The notes beneath the pieces are model-generated. The model was not told where the DNA came from. It searched no databases and saw only the letters and a list, made by a program, of their open reading frames with translations. The position numbers and the translations under genes are program-made. DNA of 34,506 nucleotides, from positions 1 through 34,506 of the forward strand of contig NZ_JACMYO010000081.1 of NCBI RefSeq assembly GCF_020889685.1. The letters are read 5' to 3'. The stretch comes from Bradyrhizobium oropedii (GTDB lineage Bacteria; Pseudomonadota; Alphaproteobacteria; Rhizobiales; Xanthobacteraceae). Shown in pieces: positions 15,674 to 23,432 of the stretch (position 1 is its first letter; every line of letters starts with the position of its first letter).

Positions 15674-17315
15674 AGACCCGCTCCCTGATAGGCTCGACGC
15701 CCAGACGCTTCACCGTGTCGACGAACAATTCCTCGGGACGGTCGCGCAGCGCGAGATAGGCTTCGACAATGTCTTCGATCACGTCGGCGACTTCCGCATA
15801 AGGAACGGCCGGGCCGATCAAGGTGCCCAATTGCGCATTCTCGTCGGCGCGGCCGCCGATCGTGATCTGGTAGAATTCCTCACCGTTCTTCTCGACGCCG
15901 AGAATACCGATGTGGCCGACATGGTGATGGCCGCAGGCATTGATGCAGCCGGAGATGTTGATGTGGAGCCGGCCGATCAGGTCGGCGGTGTCGTGGTTGG
16001 CGAAGCGGCGCGTCAGCTCCTGCGCGATCGGGATCGAGCGCGCATTCGCCAGCGAGCAGTAATCCAGCCCCGGGCAGGCGATGATGTCGGTCACCAGATT
16101 GACGTTCGGCGTCGCGAGGCCGAGCCGGTCGAGCGCCTTGAACAAGGCCGGCAGGTCGCGCTTGGCGACGTGCGGCAGCGCCAGGTTCTGCTCGTGGCCG
16201 ACGCGGATCTCGCCGAACGAATATTTGTCGGCGAGGTCGGCGACCGCGTCCATCTGCTCGGCGGTGGCGTCACCCGGAGGACCACCGACCGGCTTCAGCG
16301 ACAGCGTCACGATCGAATAGCCCTGCACCTTGTGCGCCGACACCGAGTTCTTGCGCCAGCGCTCGAACAGCTTGTCATGCGCGGCCTGCTTCAGCTCGTC
16401 CGGCATGTGCGGCAGCTTTTCGTAAGCCGGGTAGGAGAAGCGCGAGCGGACCTCCTCGATGGCGGTGTGATCGAGCGTCAGCCCGACATCGCCCATCGCC
16501 TTCCACTCCTCGTCGACTTCCTTGGCGAACTTCTCGATACCGAGCTCGTGCACCAGGATCTTGATGCGCGCCTTGTAGATGTTGTCGCGGCGGCCGTACT
16601 GATTGTAGACGCGCAGGATCGCCTCGATGTAGCCCAGGATATCGCGGCCGGAGACGAACGGCTTGATGGTCTTGGCGATGAAGGGCGTGCGGCCGAGGCC
16701 GCCGCCGACCAACACCTCGAAGCCGGTCTCGCCATCAGCGTTCTTGTGCAGCCGCAGGCCGATGTCGTGGATCTTGATCGCGGCGCGATCGTGCTCGGCG
16801 GCGGTGATCGCGATCTTGAACTTGCGCGGCAGAAACGAGAATTCCGGATGCAGCGTGGTATGCTGGCGGATGATCTCCGACCAGATCCGTGGATCCTCGA
16901 TCTCGCCGGGCGCGACGCCGGCCCACTGGTCCGAGGTGACGTTGCGCATGTTGTTGCCGGAGGTCTGCATCGCATGGATGCCGACCTCGGCGAGATCGGC
17001 CAGCGCGTCGGGCAGCTCGGCGAGCTTGATCCAGTTGAACTGGATGTTCTGCCGCGTGGTGAAATGGCCGTAGCCGCGATCGTAGCGACGCGCGACATGG
17101 GCGAGCCGGCGCAGCTGCTTCGACGACAGCGTGCCGTAGGGAATCGCGACGCGGAACATGTAGGCGTGCAGTTGCAAATACACGCCGTTCTGCAAGCGCA
17201 GGATCTTGAATTCGTCCTCGGTGAGCTCGCCGGAGAGGCGGCGCTTCACCTGGTCGCGGAATTCCGAAACACGCTCGTTGATCAGCGTGCGGTCGAGTTC
17301 GTCATAAGCATACAT
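15660..17315 (-). CDS. cysI: Siroheme/4Fe-4S sulfite reductase (nitrite/sulfite reductase family) CysI
   Basis: 551 residues. It reduces sulfite to sulfide with six electrons. Two ferredoxin-like half domains and siroheme-binding halves are present (YGHFTTRQNIQFNWIKLAE, about 82-100; TSGNNMRNVTSDQ, about 118-130). The cluster ligands are Cys414 and Cys420 (ACPGLDYC) and Cys457 and Cys461 (SGCINACGHH). No flavoprotein CysJ is encoded here, so electrons probably come from ferredoxin or another donor. It sits between DUF2849 (27 bp upstream) and DUF934 (14-bp overlap), downstream of cysG, which supplies its siroheme. Sulfite rather than nitrite as substrate is inferred from the cys operon. Confidence 0.95.
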   Translation of the reverse strand: MYAYDELDRTLINERVSEFRDQVKRRLSGELTEDEFKILRLQNGVYLQLHAYMFRVAIPYGTLSSKQLRRLAHVARRYDRGYGHFTTRQNIQFNWIKLAELPDALADLAEVGIHAMQTSGNNMRNVTSDQWAGVAPGEIEDPRIWSEIIRQHTTLHPEFSFLPRKFKIAITAAEHDRAAIKIHDIGLRLHKNADGETGFEVLVGGGLGRTPFIAKTIKPFVSGRDILGYIEAILRVYNQYGRRDNIYKARIKILVHELGIEKFAKEVDEEWKAMGDVGLTLDHTAIEEVRSRFSYPAYEKLPHMPDELKQAAHDKLFERWRKNSVSAHKVQGYSIVTLSLKPVGGPPGDATAEQMDAVADLADKYSFGEIRVGHEQNLALPHVAKRDLPALFKALDRLGLATPNVNLVTDIIACPGLDYCSLANARSIPIAQELTRRFANHDTADLIGRLHINISGCINACGHHHVGHIGILGVEKNGEEFYQITIGGRADENAQLGTLIGPAVPYAEVADVIEDIVEAYLALRDRPEELFVDTVKRLGVEPIRERVYATR

Positions 17316-17342
17316 GTTCGATGAGCCTTACGCCGGCGCGCC

Positions 17343-17660
17343 TTACGCGGGGACCTGGAGATCGATGGTGACGCCCTTGGCGCGGATCTGTTCGCGGAGA
17401 TTGCCGGGCTTGACGTTGCCGCCGTCCTTGAGCTCGACCGGCGCGATATAGGGGCCGACCGCGCCGACGTCGTCGGCGGTGGCCTCGGCCAGCAGCGCGC
17501 GGGCGTCGTCAGAGGTGCTGACGACGGCGGAGTCGGCGAGTTCGGTGGACCAGCCTTGCTTGGCGGTGCGGTAGACGACGGCGCCATCCCAGGTGCGGTT
17601 GGCGGTCACCACCGAGGGGCCCGTGATCCTGATTTTCTTCTGTTCAAGCGGAGAGGTCAT
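17343..17660 (-). CDS. DUF2849 protein between cysG and cysI
   Basis: 105 residues, starting at ATG 17660, which shares ATGA with the cysG stop (4-bp overlap, translational coupling). DUF2849 family: ITGPSVVTANRTWDGAVVYRTAKQGWSTELADSAVV, then an alpha region with DDARALLAEATADDVGAVGPYIAPVEL and a basic end containing LREQIRAKGVTIDL. Small, soluble, no Cys. Its conserved place between siroheme synthase and sulfite reductase in alphaproteobacteria suggests a helper role in siroheme insertion or electron transfer, not demonstrated. The frame is open further upstream to 17729, but that part lies in cysG. Confidence 0.9.
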   Translation of the reverse strand: MTSPLEQKKIRITGPSVVTANRTWDGAVVYRTAKQGWSTELADSAVVSTSDDARALLAEATADDVGAVGPYIAPVELKDGGNVKPGNLREQIRAKGVTIDLQVPA

Positions 17661-19108
17661 TCGGCAGCTTTCAGCAGTTCGGAGAACATCTGGTTGGAGA
17701 AGAGTTGGGTGACGTTGGATTGGCTCCACGGCGCGGAATGCGCGACGACGTCGCCAATGATGAGGACGGCGGGACCGCCATCGACCTGTTTGACGAGCTC
17801 AGGCAGCCGCGCCAGCGTGCCGACCGCGGCCTTGGCGTCCTGCCGCGTCACGCGCGCGAACACGCCGACCGGCGTCTCCGGCGAGCGGCCCGCGGCCAGC
17901 ATGCCTTCGCGGATCGCGGGCGCCGCGGTCATGCCCATGTAGACGACGACGGTCATCTTCTTGTCCGTCAGCACCGACCAGTCGACGACCTCGGCATCGC
18001 GCGCCTTGTGCGCGGTGAGGAAGGTGATGCGCAGCGCCTCGTGCCGGAAGGTCAGCGGCACTTCGAATTGCGCGGCCGCGCCGAGCCCGGCGGAGACGCC
18101 GGGAATAATGGAGTACGCGACGCCGGCCTCGCGCAGCGCTTCGATCTCCTCGCCGCCGCGGCCGAAGATGAAGGGATCGCCGCCCTTCAGCCGCACCGCG
18201 CGCTGGCCCGCCTGCCCGGCCTCGATCATCAGGCGGTTGATGGCGTCCTGGCCGATGCCGGGCTTGCCGACGCGGCGGCCGACCGGGATCCGCGCGGCAT
18301 CGCGCCGGATGCGGTCGAGAATTTCAGGTGACACCAGTTCGTCATAGAACACGACGTCGGCATCCTGCAGCGCGCGCAGCGCCTTCACGGTGAGCAGATC
18401 CGGATCGCCGGGACCGGCGCCGACCAGCGTCACATGACCAATAGCTTTGCCTTCGATATCAGCGCCGGCGAAGGCGGCGGGATCGGTGATCGCCTTCAGC
18501 GCCCGCTCGGCCTCGTCATTGCGGCCGGCCAGCACCAGCGCGCCGATGGGGCCGTCGACGATACGCTCCCAGAAGCGGCGACGCAGCGGAAACTCTTCGA
18601 TGCGCGCATGCATCGATTTGCGGAAGCGGCCGATGAAGCCGGCGAGATCGCCGATCCGCGCCGGTAGCACCGCCTCGATCTTCTCGCGAATGCGCCGCGC
18701 CACCACCGGCGACGTGCCGCCGGTGCCGACCGCGACCACGACATCGCCGCGATCGACGATCGCCGGCATGATGAAGGTGGAATGCACTAGGTCGTCCATC
18801 ACATTGACGGGCAGGCCAATCGCCTTGGCGCGCACCGACATCGCTACTCCAATGTCGCCTGCGCCGGCGCAGAGCACGGCGATGACATCGGAGAGATCGG
18901 CTGCGAGCGGATCGCCTGCGGCGCGCTCGATGCGCGCGGCGTCCTCGGCTGCGATGCCGGCGAGTTCATGATCGCCGTCGGTCGCGTACCAGCGCACTGC
19001 GGCGCCGGCGGCTGCGAGCAGCCGCAACTTGGCGCGCACAAGCTCGCCCGCTCCGACGAGCAGCACCTTGCCGCTTTGCAGATCCAGAAACACTGGCAGA
19101 TATCGCAT
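17657..19108 (-). CDS. cysG: Siroheme synthase CysG (precorrin-2 dehydrogenase/ferrochelatase plus uroporphyrinogen methyltransferase)
   Basis: 483 residues, close to the usual length of the fused enzyme. N-terminal half (about 1-205): NAD-dependent dehydrogenase/ferrochelatase, with VLLVGAGELVRAKLRLL (VGGG variant) and VNVMDDLVHSTFIMPA holding the catalytic Asp. C-terminal half (about 225-470): SAM methyltransferase, with VGAGPGDPDLLTVKALRAL, RLKGGDPFIFGRGGEE and IIPGVSAG. Together they convert uroporphyrinogen III to siroheme for CysI. First gene of the minus-strand operon. Its predicted promoter (19143-19171) is overlapped by a GAAA-N4-TTTC dyad. Confidence 0.95.
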   Translation of the reverse strand: MRYLPVFLDLQSGKVLLVGAGELVRAKLRLLAAAGAAVRWYATDGDHELAGIAAEDAARIERAAGDPLAADLSDVIAVLCAGAGDIGVAMSVRAKAIGLPVNVMDDLVHSTFIMPAIVDRGDVVVAVGTGGTSPVVARRIREKIEAVLPARIGDLAGFIGRFRKSMHARIEEFPLRRRFWERIVDGPIGALVLAGRNDEAERALKAITDPAAFAGADIEGKAIGHVTLVGAGPGDPDLLTVKALRALQDADVVFYDELVSPEILDRIRRDAARIPVGRRVGKPGIGQDAINRLMIEAGQAGQRAVRLKGGDPFIFGRGGEEIEALREAGVAYSIIPGVSAGLGAAAQFEVPLTFRHEALRITFLTAHKARDAEVVDWSVLTDKKMTVVVYMGMTAAPAIREGMLAAGRSPETPVGVFARVTRQDAKAAVGTLARLPELVKQVDGGPAVLIIGDVVAHSAPWSQSNVTQLFSNQMFSELLKAAE

Positions 19109-19141
19109 CAGACACTCGCTTCCCCAATTTGGGGCTTGACT

Positions 19142-19195
19142 GAAATTATTTTCTATTTATCTCTCGATCAAGCCCAGCAAAGAGAAAATTATTTC
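19142..19195. promoter_or_regulatory. Paired GAAA-N4-TTTC dyads in the cysG/cysD divergent region (candidate operator)
   Basis: GAAATTATTTTC at 19142-19153 and GAAAATTATTTC at 19184-19195 both fit GAAA-N4-TTTC. Their centres are 42 bp apart, four helical turns, so both face the same side of the DNA. One covers the predicted cysG -10 box and the other lies upstream of its -35 box. This is a plausible site for a sulfur-responsive regulator acting on both operons; the regulator is unknown. Confidence 0.45.
19143..19171 (-). promoter_or_regulatory. Predicted sigma-70-type promoter of the cysG operon
   Basis: On the minus strand TTGATC (19171-19166), a 17-base spacer and TAATTT (19148-19143) give a reasonable housekeeping promoter about 35 bp upstream of the cysG ATG. 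The -10 box lies inside the dyad 19142-19153. An inverted pair GGGCTTGA (19132-19139)/TCAAGCCC (19168-19175) spans it. Confidence 0.5.
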
Positions 19196-19250
19196 TTCTC
19201 TATTGCAGCGCAACTTTAGAATTTTCAACTCCACAGGCCAAGGCCAAGAG

Positions 19251-20146
19251 ATGCATCTTCTCGACAACGAATCCGTCGCTGCCGGAACGCGGTCCGCAGC
19301 CCTTGCACAAGCATCTTCCGTGCCGGGAATTCCGGCCGCTCAGCCGCCGTCGATGGACCATCTCGACGAGCTCGAGGCGCAGAGCATCTACATCCTGCGC
19401 GAGGCGTTCGCCCGGCTGAAGAAGCTCGCGCTGCTGTGGTCGCTCGGCAAGGATTCCAACGTGATGATCTGGCTGGCGCGCAAGGCGTTCTTTGGCCGCG
19501 TCCCGTTCCCGGCGCTGCATGTCGACACCGGCAAGAAGTTTCCGGAGATGTATGCGTTCCGCGACCGCTTCGGGAAGGAATGGGATCTCGACCTGCGCGT
19601 CGAGCCCTGCCCGCCGATCGACGCCGTCGACCCCACTCTGCCGCCGGCGCGCGTTCCGCCGCGCGCAAGACCGAGGGGCTCAAATGGGCGCTCAACAAAT
19701 ACGGCTTTGATGGATTGATCGCCGGCATCCGCCGCGACGAAGAGGCAACCCGCGCCAAGGAGCGCGTGTTCTCGCCGCGCGGCACCGAAGGCGGCTGGGA
19801 CGTCCGCGACCAGCCGCCGGAATTCTGGGACCAGTTCAACGCCTCGCCGCCGCAGGGCGCGCATTTGCGCATTCATCCGATCCTGCATTGGACCGAGGCC
19901 GACATCTGGGCCTACACCAAGCGCGAGAACATTCCGATCATCCCGCTCTATCTCGCCAGGGACGGCAAGCGCTACCGCTCGCTGGGGGATCAGGACATCA
20001 CCAACCCCGTCGCCTCGACTGCATCCAACATCGACGAGATCCTCGCCGAGCTCGACGCCACCAAGATCCCGGAGCGCGCCGGCCGTGCGCTCGACCACGA
20101 GACCGAGGATGCGTTCGAGCGGCTGCGTGTCGCCGGCTATCTCTGA
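19251..20146 (+). pseudogene. cysD: cysD (sulfate adenylyltransferase subunit 2), disrupted by a one-base deletion
   Basis: Two frames join into one CysD. Frame A starts at ATG 19251 (MHLLDNES) and carries the PP-loop SLGKDSN, HVDTGKKFPEMYAFRDRF and CPPIDAVDPTLPPA. It then runs into unrelated sequence and stops at 19718. Frame B resumes as ARSAARKTEGLKWALNKYGFDG and carries IAGIRRDEEATRAKE, VFSPRG and HWTEADIWAYTKRENIP, up to TGA 20146. Adding one G after 19649, in CCGCCGGCGCGCG, restores PPAARSAARK. So one base is missing, either a real mutation or a sequencing error in a GC run. CysD with CysN makes APS from sulfate and ATP. Without a second copy elsewhere, a true loss would give sulfate auxotrophy. 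cysNC starts 48 bp downstream. Confidence 0.9.
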
Positions 20147-20194
20147 TCATCCCTCACAGCAACTGTTGGCTTCCCACTTCGTGCGAGCGTTCCG

Positions 20195-22114
20195 ATGAAC
20201 ATGATCCTTCCCACTGCCTCGATCTCGGCAACGCCCAACGGCACGACGCGGCCGCAGGTGCGCATCGTCATCGTCGGCCATGTCGATCACGGCAAGTCGA
20301 CGCTGGTCGGGCGCCTGTTGCATGAGACCGGCAGCCTGCCGGACGGCAAGCTGGAGATGCTGAAGGCGGTCAGCGCGCGGCGGGGCATGCCGTTCGAATG
20401 GTCGTTCCTGCTCGACGCGCTCCAGACCGAGCGCGACCAGGGCATCACCATCGACACCACCCAGATCCGTTTCCGCACCCGCTCGCGCGACGTCGTGCTG
20501 ATCGACGCGCCCGGCCACGCAGAGTTTTTGCGCAACATGATCACCGGCGCCTCGCAGGCCGACGGCGCAGTGCTGATCATCGACGCGCTCGAAGGCGTGC
20601 GCGACCAGACCCGCCGTCACGGCTATCTGCTGCATCTGCTCGGCGTGAAGCAGGTCGCGATCGTCGTCAACAAGATGGACCGCGTCGATTTCAGCGCGGA
20701 TCGCTTCAAGGAAATCAGCGACGAGATTTCGGCGCATCTGATCGGCCTCGGCGTGACGCCGACGGCGGTGATCCCGATTTCGGCGCGCGACGGCGACGGT
20801 GTTGCCGAGCGCACGCCGCGGATCGACTGGTACAAGGGACCGACCGTGGTCGAGGCGCTCGACGCGCTCGAGCCGGCCCGCCCGCTGGTCGAGCTGCCGC
20901 TGCGGCTGCCGGTGCAGGCGATCTACAAGTTCGACGACCGCCGCATCGTGGCGGGCCGCATCGAGTCCGGCAGCCTGAAGGCCGGCGACGAGATCGTCAT
21001 CATGCCGACCGGCAAGATCGCGAAGATCAAGACGGTCGAGAGCTGGCCGGTGACGCCGCTGCACGGCCCGCACGGTGCCGGCCGCTCGGTCGGCATCACG
21101 CTCGACCGCGAGCTGTTCCTCGAGCGCGGCGACATCATCGGACACACCGGGCAGAGCCCGCGCGACACCCGCCGCATCCGCGCCCGGATCTTCTGGCTGC
21201 ACGACAAGCCGCTGACCAAGGGCGAGCAGATCCTGATCCGGCTCGGCACCAAGGAAAGCCGCGCCACCGTGGTCGCGATCGAAAAGGCGGTCGATCCCGG
21301 CGCGCTGTCCAACGAAGAGAACACCGCGATCGCGCGCAACCATGTCGGCGAGATCGACATCTCGCTGGCGCAGCCGGTTGCGACCGATCCCTACACCGAC
21401 AATCCGCGCACCGGCCGCCTTGTGATCGAGGTCAACGGCCGCATCGCCGGCGGCGGTCTCGTGCTGTCGGTCGACGCCGGCCGGCCTGCGGTGCCGGTGG
21501 ATATCGTGCCGGTGGAATCAGCACTGCGGCCGGACGAGCGTTCGGCGCGCTACCACCACAATGGCGCGGTGATCTGGCTGACCGGCCTGCCAGGCTCCGG
21601 CAAGTCGACCTTGGCGCGGGCGCTGGAGCGGCGCCTGTTCGGCAACGGCGGCTCGCCGATCCTGCTCGATGGCGACACCTTCCGCGCCGGGCTGAACAGC
21701 GATCTCGGCTTCTCGCCGCAGGATCGCGCTGAAAACATCCGCCGCCTCGCCGAGGTCGCGACCCATCTGGCGCGTAACGGCCATATCGCCATCGTCGCGG
21801 CGGTGTCGCCGTCGGCCATCGACCGTGCGGCAGCACGCCGCATCGCCGACAGCGCGTTCCGCGAAGTCTATGTCGCGACGCCTGCCGAGGTCTGCGAGAC
21901 CCGCGATCCCAAGGGCCACTATGCCAAGGCTCGCGCGGGCGCGCTGCAGGGCTTTACCGGCATCGGCAACGATTATCAGCCGCCGACCGGCAACGAGTTG
22001 ACCGTCGACACCTCGAACCGCTCGGTCACTGAAGCCACCGACGAGATCGAGCGGATGCTGGCCACGACCGGCATCCTGTTCGACGAACTGACCGACCTCG
22101 CGGCGAATATCTAG
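20195..22114 (+). CDS. cysNC: Bifunctional sulfate adenylyltransferase GTPase subunit / adenylylsulfate kinase CysNC
   Basis: 639 residues. N-terminal part (about 20-440): EF-Tu-like GTPase CysN, with P-loop GHVDHGKS 28-35, DAPGH 104-108 and NKMD 159-162, plus beta-barrel domains; it drives CysD-catalysed APS formation. C-terminal part (about 455-639): APS kinase, with Walker A GLPGSGKS 464-471 and DGD 492-494, making PAPS. The fusion is the rhizobial NodQ/CysNC type. The frame is intact, in contrast to cysD upstream, so cysNC is not decayed. With an APS-type CysH, the PAPS from the kinase may serve sulfotransferases. The start ATG 20195 follows MNM with weak Shine-Dalgarno; later ATGs are less likely given family length. 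Confidence 0.95.
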   Translation: MNMILPTASISATPNGTTRPQVRIVIVGHVDHGKSTLVGRLLHETGSLPDGKLEMLKAVSARRGMPFEWSFLLDALQTERDQGITIDTTQIRFRTRSRDVVLIDAPGHAEFLRNMITGASQADGAVLIIDALEGVRDQTRRHGYLLHLLGVKQVAIVVNKMDRVDFSADRFKEISDEISAHLIGLGVTPTAVIPISARDGDGVAERTPRIDWYKGPTVVEALDALEPARPLVELPLRLPVQAIYKFDDRRIVAGRIESGSLKAGDEIVIMPTGKIAKIKTVESWPVTPLHGPHGAGRSVGITLDRELFLERGDIIGHTGQSPRDTRRIRARIFWLHDKPLTKGEQILIRLGTKESRATVVAIEKAVDPGALSNEENTAIARNHVGEIDISLAQPVATDPYTDNPRTGRLVIEVNGRIAGGGLVLSVDAGRPAVPVDIVPVESALRPDERSARYHHNGAVIWLTGLPGSGKSTLARALERRLFGNGGSPILLDGDTFRAGLNSDLGFSPQDRAENIRRLAEVATHLARNGHIAIVAAVSPSAIDRAAARRIADSAFREVYVATPAEVCETRDPKGHYAKARAGALQGFTGIGNDYQPPTGNELTVDTSNRSVTEATDEIERMLATTGILFDELTDLAANI

Positions 22115-22146
22115 AGAGTGAACTGGGTCGAACAGCAAGCGCGTCA

Positions 22147-22300
22147 CGCTCCCTCGCCCCGTTCTTACGGGGAGAGGGTTGGGGTGAGGGGCCCTCGCCG
22201 CATATTCGGCAATAGCTGGGTTCGCGGAGGCTCCCCCTCACCCGGAACACATCTGACGATGTGTTCCGACCTCTCCCCGCAGGCGGGGCGAGGTGAAGCG
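22147..22300. repeat. Compound palindromic repeat downstream of cysNC
   Basis: Contains the nested hairpins CTCGCCCCGTTCTTACGGGG and CTCCCCGCAGGCGGGGCGAG, with GAGGGTTGGGGTGAGGG mirrored by CCCCTCACCC and a small stem AACACATC/GATGTGTT between. It lies 33 bp past the cysNC stop, before the convergent AraC-type gene, and can serve as a terminator in both directions. No gene is visible in 22115-22349. Confidence 0.7.
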
Positions 22301-22349
22301 AGGTCTGCTGCGCGAGGCGATCTAATCTCATCTCGCCCTAGAGAGACGC

Positions 22350-23351
22350 CTATTCCGCCGCGCGTTGGCTTCCAGACCCGTGCCGCACCATCCCCGGCGA
22401 TCGCCCGGTGACGCGCTTGAACGCGCGGCTGAAGGCCGCCTGTGACGCATAGCCCAGCCGTTGCGCGATGATATCGATCGGCTGGCGTTCATGCTCGATC
22501 CACTGTGTCGCGAGGCGCATGCGGAGTTCGGCAAGATAGCGCAGGGGCGATTGCCCGGTCATCGACTGGAAGCGTTCGGCGAACAGCGAGCGCGAGCAGC
22601 CTGCCTCCGCCGCCAATTCGGCCACCGTCCAGTTGCGGCCGGGCGCGCGGTGCAGCGCGCCGATGGCGCGGCCGAGACGCGGATCACGCAGCGCTTCGAA
22701 CCAACCGACGGCGTTGTCGCTACCGCATTCGACCCAGCCACGCACGATCGACGCGGCGAGCACATCGGCGAGCCGCGCGGTGACGCCGACGGAGCCGGCT
22801 CGCGGCGTGCAGGTCTCCCGCTCCATCGCCTTCAGCATCGGTTCGATTTCCGGCTGGCGCACGAGCAACGTGTCTGCTCGCATCACCTCCGGCATCAGGG
22901 CAATGAGCGGACGCATGCCGCCAAGATCGAAATTCATGCAGGCGCTGAAGACCAGAACCGACTCGTCCTGCGGGCATCCCGCAGGACAGGCCGACGTCAC
23001 ATCGACATTGCCGCAGAGCGTCTCGGTCTCGAAACGGTCGACGTCACAACTCGGCTCGTCCGGAGCGGAGACGAGATCATGGGCGCCGCCGCGCGGCAGA
23101 AAAATCGCGTCACCGCATCCAAGCGAAAGCAGCGTCGCATCGGCGTAGCGCAGCAGCGCCGTGCCATGGGCGACGAAGTGGAATTGCGCGCGTCCGTATG
23201 GCGTTTCAAAGCGCAAACCGAACGGCGCCTTGGTCTGGAGCCGACGGTAGTGAACGCCCTCAAGCCTCATGCCGAGCAACAATTCGCTCACCAGATCGAC
23301 GGCGGCGTCCGTCGGACCAGCGGCAGGCGATTTGGACGATCGATCAAACAT
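22350..23351 (-). CDS. AraC-family transcriptional regulator with cupin N-terminal domain
   Basis: 333 residues from ATG 23351; the frame stays open upstream to 23465 through the divergent promoter, which I exclude. The N-terminal part (about 1-195) is an AraC-binding cupin-like domain (VSELLLGMRLEGVHYRRLQTKAPFGLRFE, FHFVAHGTALLR, GDAIFLPRGGAHDL). The C-terminal part (about 235-325) is a double helix-turn-helix (NWTVAELAAEAGCSRSLFAERFQ, then PIDIIAQRLGYASQAAFSRAFKRVTGRSP). Cys-rich segment CGNVDVTSACPAGCP is in the sensor part. It is divergent from the MFS exporter (81-bp gap) and probably controls it. Effector unknown. Confidence 0.9.
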   Translation of the reverse strand: MFDRSSKSPAAGPTDAAVDLVSELLLGMRLEGVHYRRLQTKAPFGLRFETPYGRAQFHFVAHGTALLRYADATLLSLGCGDAIFLPRGGAHDLVSAPDEPSCDVDRFETETLCGNVDVTSACPAGCPQDESVLVFSACMNFDLGGMRPLIALMPEVMRADTLLVRQPEIEPMLKAMERETCTPRAGSVGVTARLADVLAASIVRGWVECGSDNAVGWFEALRDPRLGRAIGALHRAPGRNWTVAELAAEAGCSRSLFAERFQSMTGQSPLRYLAELRMRLATQWIEHERQPIDIIAQRLGYASQAAFSRAFKRVTGRSPGMVRHGSGSQRAAE

Positions 23352-23375
23352 TGGAGTGTTTATGGCATAGATTGT

Positions 23376-23429
23376 CCAAAACCTCCAGCCTATGTGTGCG
23401 GCAACGCAGCATAGAAATGGAAGTTTTGG
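23376..23429. promoter_or_regulatory. Inverted CCAAAAC/GTTTTGG pair between AraC regulator and MFS gene
   Basis: CCAAAAC (23376-23382) and GTTTTGG (23423-23429) face each other across 40 bp in the 81-bp divergent intergenic region; the second lies just before the MFS start. AraC-type regulators usually bind direct or inverted half sites of this sort in such regions. The match is only 7 bp per arm. Confidence 0.3.
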
Positions 23430-23432
23430 TCG

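Noticed and set aside
15498..17324. 608-codon plus-strand open frame opposite cysI
   Set aside because: Antisense shadow of CysI, with no recognisable domain and no ribosome site.
19109..19250. Riboswitch (SAM or other sulfur-linked) upstream of cys genes
   Set aside because: The leaders are too short and lack recognisable SAM-II or cobalamin elements; dyads fit protein operators better.
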